Shown piece after piece: positions 33,248-43,720 of a stretch of DNA of 64,000 bases. The position numbers were made by a program, and so were the translations under genes. Origin of the DNA: Arthrobacter sp. StoSoilB22 (GTDB lineage: Bacteria; Actinomycetota; Actinomycetes; Actinomycetales; Micrococcaceae); NCBI RefSeq assembly GCF_019977315.1, contig NZ_AP024652.1, positions 992,001 to 1,056,000 on the forward strand, read 5' to 3'. A model generated the notes under the pieces. That model was not told the DNA's origin, searched no databases, and saw only the letters and a program-made list of their open reading frames with translations. The first letter of the stretch is position 1; every line of letters begins with the position of its first letter.

Positions 33248-34027
33248 CTAAGCAGCCACGGTGGGCACGGTTAGAATCTCGGCGCCGTCTTCGGTGATGG
33301 CGATGGTGTGCTCGCTGTGGGCAGTGCGGCAACCGGTCGCACTGCGGAGCGTCCAGCCATCGGCGTCGGTGACCAGTTGGGAGGTGTTGGCCATCACCCA
33401 GGGCTCCAAGGCCAGTAGGAGTCCTGGCCGTAGCTTGTACCCTCGGCCGGGGCGGCCCATGTTCGGAACGTGCGGCTCCTGGTGCATGGTTGAGCCGATG
33501 CCGTGGCCTCCGAACTCGGTGTTGACGGGGTATCCGGCTTCGCTGAGGACTGAGCCGATGGCATAGGAGAGGTCGCCGATTCGAGCGCCCGGCCGGGCGG
33601 CCTCAATGCCTGCGAGCAAGGCACGTTCGGTTGCTTCGATCATGGCCACACTCTCAGCCGGCCTGGACTCGCCAACGATGAAGCTGATGGCAGAGTCGGC
33701 TGCGATTCCGTCCTTCAAAACGGCCAGATCCAGGGTCAGGAGGTCGCCCTCGGCCAGCTTGTAATCCGTGGGTAACCCGTGCAGGACGGCATCATTGACG
33801 CCGGTGCAGATGTAGTGCCCGAATGGTCCGCGACCGAAGGATGGGGCGTAGTCCACATAGCAGGAGACGGCCCCGGCCTCGAGGATCATGCTCTTGGCCC
33901 ACCTGTCGATGTCCAGGAGATTCGTTCCCACCGTTGCGCGGCCCTTCAGCGTGTGCAAAATGTTGGCGACCAGGGCGCCGGCTTCCTTGGCCCGGCCTAG
34001 TTCTGAGTGGCTCAGGATCTCGATCAT
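33248..34027 (-). CDS. map: Type I methionine aminopeptidase
   Basis: A 259-residue metalloprotease that removes the initiator methionine. Starting at MIEILSHSELGRAKEAG, the five metal ligands are in order: D100 (LLTLDLAV), D111 (GIAADSAISF), H175 (FGGHGIGSTMHQEPHVPN), E208 (LLALEPWV) and E239 (TAHSEHTIAIT). VSCYVDYAPSFGRGPFGHYI replaces the usual substrate loop, so this looks like a second, accessory MAP rather than the ribosomal-operon copy. GAAAGG precedes the ATG. It is divergent from a small XRE regulator with two direct repeats between them, suggesting regulated expression. Confidence 0.9.
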   Translation of the reverse strand: MIEILSHSELGRAKEAGALVANILHTLKGRATVGTNLLDIDRWAKSMILEAGAVSCYVDYAPSFGRGPFGHYICTGVNDAVLHGLPTDYKLAEGDLLTLDLAVLKDGIAADSAISFIVGESRPAESVAMIEATERALLAGIEAARPGARIGDLSYAIGSVLSEAGYPVNTEFGGHGIGSTMHQEPHVPNMGRPGRGYKLRPGLLLALEPWVMANTSQLVTDADGWTLRSATGCRTAHSEHTIAITEDGAEILTVPTVAA

Positions 34028-34056
34028 GCGGGACCTTTCATGTAGCAACCAATAAC

Positions 34057-34078
34057 TATCCCGGCCATATTATCCCGG
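34057..34078. promoter_or_regulatory. Direct repeats in the map/XRE divergent promoter
   Basis: TATCCCGG occurs at 34057-34064 and 34071-34078, a 14-bp period, 17 bases before the XRE gene start and 30 bases from the map start. A candidate binding site for the adjacent XRE protein. Confidence 0.5.
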
Positions 34079-34094
34079 TATTACAATTGGATCC

Positions 34095-34397
34095 ATGGTC
34101 AGGTTGCCGCTTACACCCGCAGAGGCCGAGCGCGGACAACGCCTCGGAGCTCTCTTGCGTCGAGCGCGGGGTGAACGCTCCATGCTGGAAACGGCTCTGG
34201 ATGCTCGAGTGTCGCCCGAAACGCTTCGAAAGATCGAATCAGGGCGGGTTGCGACGCCCGCGTTCCCCACTGTTGCTGCGATCGCCGAGGTTCTGGGACT
34301 ATCCCTCGATGAGGTCTGGGCGGAGATCAATCAGCCGGAGCGTGCCATTGAGCCGGACAGCCGACGTCGGAGCGCCCGCGAATGGTTGGCTTCGTAG
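34095..34397 (+). CDS. XRE family helix-turn-helix regulator
   Basis: A 100-residue protein. Residues 10-75 form the Cro/C1-type domain: RGQRLGALLRRARGERSMLE, TALDARVSPETLRKIESGRV (recognition helix) and FPTVAAIAEVLGLSLDEVWA. There is no effector domain; the tail (ERAIEPDSRRRSAREWL) is short. The gene diverges from map across 67 bases that contain two TATCCCGG repeats, so autoregulation together with control of map is likely. A similar XRE/map arrangement recurs in Actinobacteria by my recollection. Confidence 0.85.
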   Translation: MVRLPLTPAEAERGQRLGALLRRARGERSMLETALDARVSPETLRKIESGRVATPAFPTVAAIAEVLGLSLDEVWAEINQPERAIEPDSRRRSAREWLAS

Positions 34398-34428
34398 CCT
34401 GAGTGCTGAGCTGCCAGTGTTGCGCGCC

Positions 34429-35010
34429 TCAGCGCTTGGGTCGTGCCCGGACGTGGAGCCGTTCGCCCTGCTGCCCGAAGAGAGTGAGAAGCTCCACCGG
34501 CTCTTTGGTGGCGCTGGCAAACCAGTGTGGTGTGCGGGTATCAAATTCCGCCACCTCGCCCGGTTTCAGGACAAAGTCGTTCTCGCCTAGGACCAATCTG
34601 AGCTTGCCGTTGAGGATATACACCCAGTCGTAGCCCTCATGTGATTGCGGTGTGGGAGTCTCCTTGCCCGTGCCACCCCTGAGGACCATCTTGAAGGCCT
34701 GGATGCCGCCAGGACGTCGCGTGAGGGGAACGGCCGTTCCCCACTCGTGAACGTGCGGCTTGAGATGAATGCGGGGATCGCCCGTTTCGGGGGCATCAAT
34801 AAGCTCTTCCAAGGGGACCTGATACAGCCGCGCAATGGGGAGAAGAAACTCCAAGGTCGGTTTGCGTTGACCTGACTCCAGCCGGGAGAGCGTGCTCACG
34901 GAGATGCCTGTTACTTCCGAAGCTTCAGTAAGGGTCACGTTGCGTTGGGTCCTCATGGCGCGCAGGCGAGGGCCGACGGCGTCGAGCATGGTGCTGAAAT
35001 CGGTAGCCAT
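34429..35010 (-). CDS. XRE-cupin transcriptional regulator
   Basis: A 193-residue regulator. The N-terminal XRE domain is VGPRLRAMRTQRNVTLTEAS, EVTGISVSTLSRLESGQRKP and TLEFLLPIARLYQVPLEELI. A cupin sensor domain follows at about residues 95-180: KMVLRGGTGKETPTPQSHEG, YDWVYILNGKLRLVLGENDF and VLKPGEVAEFDTRTPHWFAS, with histidines at the usual metal positions. The ATG at 35010 is used; an upstream in-frame start would cover the operator. It diverges from a thioredoxin-reductase-like gene, with two palindromes in between, and so probably represses both. Confidence 0.88.
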   Translation of the reverse strand: MATDFSTMLDAVGPRLRAMRTQRNVTLTEASEVTGISVSTLSRLESGQRKPTLEFLLPIARLYQVPLEELIDAPETGDPRIHLKPHVHEWGTAVPLTRRPGGIQAFKMVLRGGTGKETPTPQSHEGYDWVYILNGKLRLVLGENDFVLKPGEVAEFDTRTPHWFASATKEPVELLTLFGQQGERLHVRARPKR

Positions 35011-35017
35011 GTTCCCC

Positions 35018-35065
35018 AGTTTGCCATATTGGCAAACTTCCTTGCTGTTTCTTGCCTTCTGGCAA
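35018..35065. promoter_or_regulatory. Two palindromic operators between XRE-cupin and TrxR-like genes
   Basis: Site 1 (35018-35038) is AGTTTGCCA, TAT, TGGCAAACT: a perfect 9-bp dyad. Site 2 (35052-35065) is TTGCC, TTCT, GGCAA. They share TTGCC/GGCAA half-sites with similar spacing. The position directly upstream of the regulator's ATG and in the leader of the oxidoreductase gene fits control of both directions. Confidence 0.75.
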
Positions 35066-35111
35066 ACCATGGAAGAAGCGGCGCAGGGCCGGTGGATGCG
35101 CGGAGGCACTT

Positions 35112-36119
35112 GTGGGTACGGAAATCGAGAACTTCGGAACGGTGGACGAGTATGACGTCGTAGTGGTGGGAGGTGGCGCGGCTGGCTTGAGTGCCGCGCT
35201 GACCCTCGGCAGGGCCTTACGGTCCGTCCTCGTCATCGACGCCGGCGAGCCGCGAAATGCTCCCGCGGCCGGGGTGCACGGATTCCTGTCGCGGGACGGA
35301 ATCAATCCCAAGGAACTGCTGGAACTCGGACGCGCGGAGGCGATCCAGTACGGAGTGGACATCGTGTCCGGCATCGTAGTCGGGGCACGCTCGACGGCCG
35401 GCCCTGCGAACGGATCCGAACCCACCTTCGAGGTGGATCTGGCAGACGGACGAACGGTGAGAGCCCGCCGTTTGCTGGTCACCACCGGACTGGTGGACAT
35501 ACTCCCGGACGTGCAAGGCCTTCGTGGGCGGTGGGGCAAAGATGTCCTGCACTGCCCCTATTGCCACGGCTGGGAAGTCCGGAACAAAGCGATCGGGATC
35601 CTGGGGTCAGGGCCGATGGCATTGCACCAGGCGTTGCTGTTCCGCCAATGGAGTTCCAACATCACCTTGTTCCTCAATGACGTGGTGGAGCCGACGGAAG
35701 AACAATGGGAGCAGTTGGCTGCCCGTTCCATCACCGTAGTGGACGGCAAAGTCCAGGCCCTCCAAGTAACTGACGACGCTTTGGCGGGTGTCATCCTGGC
35801 ATCGGGAACCACCATCCCAGTGGAAGCTGTAGTCACCGCCCCACGGTTGGAGGCCAGGTCTGCCGTGCTGGAATCCTTGGGCGTCCCCACGGTGGAGCAC
35901 CCCATGGGGGTGGGAAGCCACGTAGAGGTCAATCCAATGGGTGGTGCCACGTCAGTGCCGGGTGTCTACGCTGCAGGAAACGTCACCGACCTCATGGGCC
36001 AGGTGATGGCCTCCGCAGCCGCAGGTGTCATGTCAGGAGCCGCAATCAACGCAGATCTCATAATGGAGGAGACCAATCGGGCTGTTGAGGATGCGCGCAA
36101 GTCGGCTGTATCCCGCTGA
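35112..36119 (+). CDS. Thioredoxin reductase-like FAD oxidoreductase
   Basis: A 335-residue pyridine-nucleotide disulfide oxidoreductase. EYDVVVVGGGAAGLSAALTL is the FAD fold, and RRLLVTTGLVDILPDV leads to the redox-active CPYC (residues about 148-151, in HCPYCHGWEVRN). GILGSGPMALHQALLFRQWS is the NADPH fold, and GVYAAGNVTDLMGQVMASAA closes the flavin site. CPYC replaces the CATC of true TrxB, so the partner is probably not classical thioredoxin. GTG 35112 is chosen because GGAGG lies 5 bases before it; the longer TTG start at 35052 lies inside the operator. It is regulated by the adjacent XRE-cupin protein (inference). Confidence 0.87.
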   Translation: MGTEIENFGTVDEYDVVVVGGGAAGLSAALTLGRALRSVLVIDAGEPRNAPAAGVHGFLSRDGINPKELLELGRAEAIQYGVDIVSGIVVGARSTAGPANGSEPTFEVDLADGRTVRARRLLVTTGLVDILPDVQGLRGRWGKDVLHCPYCHGWEVRNKAIGILGSGPMALHQALLFRQWSSNITLFLNDVVEPTEEQWEQLAARSITVVDGKVQALQVTDDALAGVILASGTTIPVEAVVTAPRLEARSAVLESLGVPTVEHPMGVGSHVEVNPMGGATSVPGVYAAGNVTDLMGQVMASAAAGVMSGAAINADLIMEETNRAVEDARKSAVSR

Positions 36120-36147
36120 TAGGAATCCCGGACCGAATCGAAATTCG

Positions 36148-36185
36148 ACAAGGAAAGGCGCTGCGCATGCAGCGCCTTTCCTTGT
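36148..36185. terminator. Bidirectional terminator
   Basis: Perfect 17-bp stem (ACAAGGAAAGGCGCTGC and complement) with a GCAT loop, between the convergent oxidoreductase and M20 genes. T-containing ends on both strands suit termination in both directions. Confidence 0.88.
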
Positions 36186-36215
36186 TCGAGTGGGCCGTAG
36201 TAAGGCTCCTGCACC

Positions 36216-37439
36216 CTACGATGTAGACGTCAGGAATTCCCGGGCAGCCGTCACCAGCGCTTCGGTTCCGCGAGCCAGCGTCGGCTCAATGACGGGAGCA
36301 AAGTACGGCGAGTGATTAGAGGGAATGTCCTCCGGAAGCCGACCTGTTGTGGCGAACTCCTTGAACAGGGCAGGTTCGGCGCCACCCAGGAACCAGAAAA
36401 CCAGTGGAGCTCCGGCGGCCTTCGCCAGGGCTCCAACGTCTTCGCTTCCGGACACCGGGCCAGGGTCCATGATCTGTGCCTCGCCGAACTTTGCTTTGAA
36501 GGCAGCGGACACCCTGTCGGTCGCAGCTTGGTCGTTGACGGTCAGCGGGAAATGCTCTTCAAACTTGATCTCAGGGTCCTTGGGCGCGCCTGAAGCTGTG
36601 GATTCACTCTTGGCAATGCGCTCAATGGAACCGAGGATCTTGTTCCTGGTGGCATCGCTAAAGGTGCGGACGCTCAGGCCTAGAGTTGCTGTTTCGGGGA
36701 TGATGTTGTTCTTGGTTCCTGAATGAATCTGCCCAACAGTCACCACCGCGGAGTCACTGGCGGCGAGCTCACGCGACACAATGCCCTGCAACCGCACGGT
36801 GGTTGCAGCTGCCATCAGCACCGGGTCAACAGTGGTCTCCGGACGCGATCCGTGGCCACCTCGTCCGTGCAGGGTGATGTTGAGGGAATCGGCGGACGCC
36901 ATGGTGACGCCGGGCCGGATGCCGAACCAGCCGGCGGGGAACGGGGCAACATGTTGGCCCAAGACGATATCTGGTTTCGGCACCACGTTATACAGCCCGT
37001 CGGCAACCATGGTTGCTGCCCCGCCGCCCCATTCCTCGGCCGGCTGGAAGAGGGCGATCAGGGTGCCCTGCCACTCATCACGCCGGCCCGCCAGAACCTC
37101 CGCCGCGCCTACTAGGCAGCTCACATGCACGTCATGGCCGCAGGCGTGCATGACAGGCATGTCTTTGCCCTCATGATCAACACCCATCGCAGTGCTTGCG
37201 TAGTCCAAACCCGTTGTTTCCTTGACCGGCAACGCATCCATGTCAGCCCGGAGCATCACCACCGGCCCGGGCCCATTGTCCAGAACACCAACAACGCCGG
37301 TCTTTCCGATATTGCGATGAACGGTGAAGCCAAGATCTTCAAGATGTCCCGCAGCGATCCCGGCTGTTCGGGTCTCCTGAAAGGACAGTTCGGGGTTGGC
37401 GTGCAGGTCTTTGTAAAGCTCTTCGAGGTCAATGGTCAT
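36216..37439 (-). CDS. M20 family amidohydrolase (hippurate hydrolase-like)
   Basis: A 407-residue metallopeptidase-like amidohydrolase that cleaves N-acyl amino acids or similar amides. Metal ligands are visible: MHACGHDVHVSCLVGAAEVL (cysteine/histidine pair), LFQPAEEWGGGAATMVADGL (glutamates) and LGQHVAPFPAGWFGIRPGVT. ADMDALPVKETTGLDYAS and GRGGHGSRPETTVDPVLMAA are the substrate and dimerisation signatures. The ATG at 37439 has AAAGGG 7 bases upstream and is preferred over ATG 37466. It is convergent with the oxidoreductase gene and divergent from the cyclodeaminase-like gene, so monocistronic. Confidence 0.9.
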   Translation of the reverse strand: MTIDLEELYKDLHANPELSFQETRTAGIAAGHLEDLGFTVHRNIGKTGVVGVLDNGPGPVVMLRADMDALPVKETTGLDYASTAMGVDHEGKDMPVMHACGHDVHVSCLVGAAEVLAGRRDEWQGTLIALFQPAEEWGGGAATMVADGLYNVVPKPDIVLGQHVAPFPAGWFGIRPGVTMASADSLNITLHGRGGHGSRPETTVDPVLMAAATTVRLQGIVSRELAASDSAVVTVGQIHSGTKNNIIPETATLGLSVRTFSDATRNKILGSIERIAKSESTASGAPKDPEIKFEEHFPLTVNDQAATDRVSAAFKAKFGEAQIMDPGPVSGSEDVGALAKAAGAPLVFWFLGGAEPALFKEFATTGRLPEDIPSNHSPYFAPVIEPTLARGTEALVTAAREFLTSTS

Positions 37440-37529
37440 GAGTTTGCCCTTTTCGTTCGACGCCATAGTTTGGCCAGTGTATCCAGCCCATAAATGCAAA
37501 GTCTGGGAAGCCCCGGCACACTGGAGGGC

Positions 37530-38189
37530 ATGAACCATTCCGAATCAGTCACCACACAGCTGTCCACTGTTGAGGAGTGGACCAAGGCGCTGGCAGAATC
37601 CAGCGGGTCCCCGGGAGGCGGTGCTGGAACCGGGGTGATGCTCTCCATCGCGGCGTCGTTGACGTCCATGGTGGCCGGATATACCGAGCCGGAAAAGTCG
37701 CAGCACCAACAGCTCGACGGCATTCACTCCCGTGCCCTCAAACTCCGGCAAACTGCCCTGCAACTAGCCGATGACGACGCTTCCGCTTCCAATGCCTTCG
37801 GCGCCGCTTTCCGCCTGGATCCCGGACCTGAACGCGAGAAGGCCATCCATCAAGCCTCCGTCGATGCCGCTAAGGCATCAGCGGTGCTCGGGGAGCGGGC
37901 CATTGATGCCACTGAAGACCTCGGGTGGCTCGCCGCCAACGGAAATCCTGCGCTGATCGCCGACGTCGTAGTGGGTTTCGGGGCACTCCGGGCAGCCATA
38001 GCCGGGGCCCGAACCAACGTAAGCTTCGACCTCGCATCCCTGACCTCCGCCGGCGCCACGCTGCAGGAAGTCAGGGAACAACACCCGGACTTGTGGAACA
38101 CCGTCAGCCAGCTCAGCGAAGCCCTCGACAGAATCGACCAACTGACTGCCGGCGTCGACAAGAAAGCGGCGCCGACCGAAGCCTTGTGA
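37530..38189 (+). CDS. Cyclodeaminase/cyclohydrolase (FTCD_C) family protein
   Basis: A 219-residue all-helical protein. STVEEWTKALAESSGSPGGG then AGTGVMLSIAASLTSMVAGY is the FTCD_C signature (the SPxPGGG-like turn), followed by RQTALQLADDDASASNAFGA. In other organisms this domain is formimidoyl-tetrahydrofolate cyclodeaminase or methenyl-THF cyclohydrolase. A stand-alone copy in a folate-dependent one-carbon role is plausible, and the glycine cleavage genes 2.5 kb away would fit. GGAGGG precedes the ATG at 37530. It is monocistronic; a 26-bp tandem repeat follows downstream. Confidence 0.85.
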   Translation: MNHSESVTTQLSTVEEWTKALAESSGSPGGGAGTGVMLSIAASLTSMVAGYTEPEKSQHQQLDGIHSRALKLRQTALQLADDDASASNAFGAAFRLDPGPEREKAIHQASVDAAKASAVLGERAIDATEDLGWLAANGNPALIADVVVGFGALRAAIAGARTNVSFDLASLTSAGATLQEVREQHPDLWNTVSQLSEALDRIDQLTAGVDKKAAPTEAL

Positions 38190-38246
38190 GGCCCGGTTTG
38201 CATGGCAAGTCCCTACGGAACCATGCAGAGCGGGCCTCACAACGGC

Positions 38247-38341
38247 ATTACTGCGCCTTCGGCGCTCTGCCTATTACTGCGCCTTCGGCGCTCTGCCTAT
38301 TACTGCGCCTTCGGCGCTCTGCCTATTACTGCGCCTTCGGC
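38247..38341 (-). repeat. Stop-codon-spanning 26-bp tandem repeat (MFS 3' end)
   Basis: A 26-bp unit (plus strand ATTACTGCGCCTTCGGCGCT then CTGCCT) is present at 38247-38272, 38273-38298 and 38299-38324, with a partial fourth copy (38325-38341) that is the 3' end of the MFS gene, including its TAA. Copies are identical over the full units. GCGCC and GGCGC in each unit can fold into a small hairpin. Confidence 0.9.
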
Positions 38342-39876
38342 ACACGCCGGAGCACGACGGCGGCGAGCACTGCCGCGCCGGCCATCAGTACCAGCCCAAT
38401 CGCCGCAGTGATGTGGACGCCGGACTCGAAAGCTGTCCGGGCGGCATGTGTGAGCGCCTCCGACAATGGAGCCGGAAGAGCGCCCGCCGCATCAACAGCA
38501 CCGGCGAGGGTTTCACCGGAATTCCCGGCGGCCTGCTCGGAGATGCCGTCCGGCATGATCAGGTTGTGCTGGTAGGACGCCGTGAGGATGGAGCCAAGTA
38601 CTGCCGTTCCCAGGAGCGACCCCAGCTCGTAGCCGGTCTCGGAGATGGCCGAGGCTGCGCCGGATTTGTCGGCCGGCACCGATGCCAGGATGAGGTCATT
38701 GGAGATCGTCTCCGCCGCGCCAACCCCCACGGCCAACACGGTGAGCGCCGACAACAGGAACACGGGGCCGCTGCCGTGATCGCCCACTACGACGATCAGA
38801 TAACCCACAGCGCTGAGCGTCAGGCCTGCGGCCACAACGAACCCTGGCCGCACGCGCTTGACCAATGGCACCACCAGTAGTCCGGCGATGACCGTGGCCA
38901 GGAGGGCGGGAATCATGGCGATACCGGCCTCCATAGGGGACTGGCCCTCAACAAGTTGCAGGTGCTGGGCGAAGAAGTAGATGAAGCCCGTCATGGAGAA
39001 CAGGGACAGCACGTTCGCCACGATGGCCGTGCTGAACACCTTGTTCTTGAACAAGGCAACATCCAACATGGGGTTCTCGATCCGCTGCTGGCGACGCACG
39101 AACAGGATGCCCATCACCACGCCGAAGCCCATGAAGGCTGCTGCGGAGGCTCCGAAACCATGAACCGCGAATTCTTTGATCCCGTATACGAACGGCGCCA
39201 TGGTGACGACGGACAGAACGATGCTGCGCACATCCACACGTCCCGGGTTGGAGTCCTTGGACTCCGGAATCAGGACCCGGCCGAAAGCCAGCAGGGGGAG
39301 GAGTAGGAATGCTGCAACCAGGAAGACGGCGCCCCACCAGAAGTGCTCCACCAGCCAGCCGCCAAAGATCGGGCCAAGGGCGGCGCCACCGGAGAACCCG
39401 GCTGCCCAGACAGCGATCGCCAAGCGGCGACGGTTGGGGTCGGTGAAGATGTTCCGGATCAAGGACAACGTGGACGGCATCAACATGGCGCCGAAGACAC
39501 CAAGACCGGCGCGCCCGGCGATCAGCCATTCAGCGGACGGCGCGAATGCTGTAGCAGCCGACACCGCCGCGAAGCCCGTGCTGCCGATCAGCAGCAGCCG
39601 CCGTCGTCCGATCCTGTCGCCCAAGTTGCCCATGGAGACGAGCAGTGCTGCGAGGACCAGCGGGTACGCATCAACAATCCACAGCAACTGCACGCCTCCG
39701 ACATTCAGGGAGCGGGCAATCTCCGGCAAGGCAAAGGTGAGCGCGGTGTTGTCGACGGCCACCAGCAGCACCGGAAACATCAGGAGTGCCAAGGCCGTCC
39801 AGTCGCGCCACGGTGCCGCTTGGCCCTTGACGGGGTGAGCGGAACGGGGTGCTTGGGTTGAGGACGGCGAGAACAT
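38326..39876 (-). CDS. MFS drug:H+ antiporter (DHA2 family)
   Basis: A 516-residue transporter with about 14 membrane helices. Signatures are LLVAVDNTALTFALPEIARS in helix 1 (the motif D1-like VDxTxxxxAxP), WIVDAYPLVLAALLVSMGNL, GDRIGRRRLLLIGSTGF (motif A) and RAGLGVFGAMLMPSTLSLIR. It resembles QacA/SmvA multidrug exporters. The ATG at 39876 is used (MFSPSSTQAPRSAH); an ATG 36 bases upstream lies in the operator. It is divergent from a TetR gene and therefore probably drug-inducible. The 3' end is duplicated in a tandem repeat. Confidence 0.9.
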   Translation of the reverse strand: MFSPSSTQAPRSAHPVKGQAAPWRDWTALALLMFPVLLVAVDNTALTFALPEIARSLNVGGVQLLWIVDAYPLVLAALLVSMGNLGDRIGRRRLLLIGSTGFAAVSAATAFAPSAEWLIAGRAGLGVFGAMLMPSTLSLIRNIFTDPNRRRLAIAVWAAGFSGGAALGPIFGGWLVEHFWWGAVFLVAAFLLLPLLAFGRVLIPESKDSNPGRVDVRSIVLSVVTMAPFVYGIKEFAVHGFGASAAAFMGFGVVMGILFVRRQQRIENPMLDVALFKNKVFSTAIVANVLSLFSMTGFIYFFAQHLQLVEGQSPMEAGIAMIPALLATVIAGLLVVPLVKRVRPGFVVAAGLTLSAVGYLIVVVGDHGSGPVFLLSALTVLAVGVGAAETISNDLILASVPADKSGAASAISETGYELGSLLGTAVLGSILTASYQHNLIMPDGISEQAAGNSGETLAGAVDAAGALPAPLSEALTHAARTAFESGVHITAAIGLVLMAGAAVLAAVVLRRVPKAQ

Positions 39877-39887
39877 GGATTCAACTA

Positions 39888-39903
39888 TACCGTCCAGACG
39901 GTA
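39888..39903. promoter_or_regulatory. TetR operator between MFS and TetR genes
   Basis: TACCGTC, CA, GACGGTA: a perfect 7-bp dyad, 11 bases from the MFS start. The flanks TTCAACTATA occur on both sides as a direct repeat (39880-39889 and 39908-39917). It fits a QacR-type arrangement. Confidence 0.75.
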
Positions 39904-39949
39904 CAGTTTCAACTATAGCCCCCATGAACCTTTAGGGAATGATGGATAC

Positions 39950-40489
39950 ATGCCACGAAAACCAATTGCCCGGGACGCCGTCCTGGATGCCTTTGAAGCC
40001 CTCCTCATAGAAGTAGGGGAGCGGGCTGCCACACTAGACGCCGTCGCCAAGCGCGCAGGGGTGTCCAAAGGCGGACTGCTCTACCACTTCCCCAACAAGG
40101 AAGCGCTGATTACGGCCCTTTTGGAGCGCCTGGACCTGCTGGCCGATGAAGATACTGAACTCATGAAGGCGGCGCCGGATGGTTCAGCGGCATACTTCAT
40201 CAGGTCCTCTCTCTGGGCAGATACGCCCATGGACCGGGCATTCGTCGCCGCTACCAGGCTGGCTGAGGTGGCTCACGAGGAAACCCGCCGCAGGTTTGCC
40301 GCAATTCAACAGCGGTGGCTTGACGTGCTGGCAGAAGACGTCGGACCCGAGGTTGCCAAGGCTGTCAGCTATATGGGCGACGGACTCTATTTCAACGCGA
40401 TCTTTGAAGGCGGCCAGGAGGGCGGCAATGCCGGGCGGGAGGCCGACGTCGAAATCCTTCTGGGGGTCCTTGAACGCCTGCGGAAGTAG
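39950..40489 (+). CDS. TetR family transcriptional regulator
   Basis: A 179-residue regulator. The DNA-binding domain is ARDAVLDAFEALLIEVGERA, ATLDAVAKRAGVSKGGLLYH and FPNKEALITALLERLDLLAD, the standard TetR form with the KGGLYHFxxKE recognition region. The C-terminal ligand domain is TetR_C_37-like in length and is rich in acidic residues near the end (EGGQEGGNAGREADVEILL). The start at 39950 (MPRKPIARD) is preferred to one overlapping the operator. It most likely represses the divergent MFS exporter and itself. Confidence 0.88.
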   Translation: MPRKPIARDAVLDAFEALLIEVGERAATLDAVAKRAGVSKGGLLYHFPNKEALITALLERLDLLADEDTELMKAAPDGSAAYFIRSSLWADTPMDRAFVAATRLAEVAHEETRRRFAAIQQRWLDVLAEDVGPEVAKAVSYMGDGLYFNAIFEGGQEGGNAGREADVEILLGVLERLRK

Positions 40490-40589
40490 CAGCTCATCCA
40501 TTTGCTGCTGAGGCCCGAGCGTAGGACAATTAACTCTTGTGGCGTGCCCTACATGGTGCCCATACACAATTGAACATGCCTTTGATCTG

Positions 40590-40812
40590 CGGCGGGAGAG
40601 TCCTGCAGGCAAGTGATGCAGGCGCCGTAGGAGCAAACCCTCCCCAGGAATCTCTCAGGCCCACGCACCGCCGCGGCGAGGCAACTCTGGAAAGCAGCAG
40701 GTACTCAGCCTATCCACGGGCGAACGGGTACTGTGCTCACCGACGGTGCAAGCGATGGTTGTTCACGCAACGCGCGGAAACTCTCAGGTCCAATACAGAG
40801 CGGGGAGGAACC
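40590..40812 (+). ncRNA. Glycine riboswitch, tandem aptamers
   Basis: Two glycine-aptamer signatures precede gcvP. The first has GGCGGGAGAG, CGCCGTAGGAGCAA, CCCAGGAATCTCTCAGGC and ACTCTGGAAAGCAG (about 40590-40700). The second has CACCGACGGTGCAAGC, CGCGGAAACTCTCAGGTCC and ACAGAGCGGGGAGGA (about 40712-40812). The spacing between aptamers is short, as in cooperative tandem glycine riboswitches. Expected action: glycine binding turns on gcvP-gcvT so that excess glycine is degraded. Confidence 0.92.
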
Positions 40813-40860
40813 CAGCCGCTGTGGCGTACCCAAACGCCGCCCAAGTAATGGAGTTCCTTC

Positions 40861-43707
<2,847 letters not shown>

Positions 43708-43720
43708 GGGGTTCCGGAAA

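Noticed and set aside
38247..38341. CRISPR array interpretation of the 26-bp repeats
   Set aside because: Units are directly adjacent without unique spacers and include the stop codon of the MFS gene.
38202..38411. Plus-strand frame through the 26-bp repeat
   Set aside because: The frame arises only because the tandem repeat lacks stops; no start signal or homology.
40554..40848. Small plus-strand frame over the riboswitch region
   Set aside because: The conserved aptamer sequence explains this stretch; the translation has no protein-like features.
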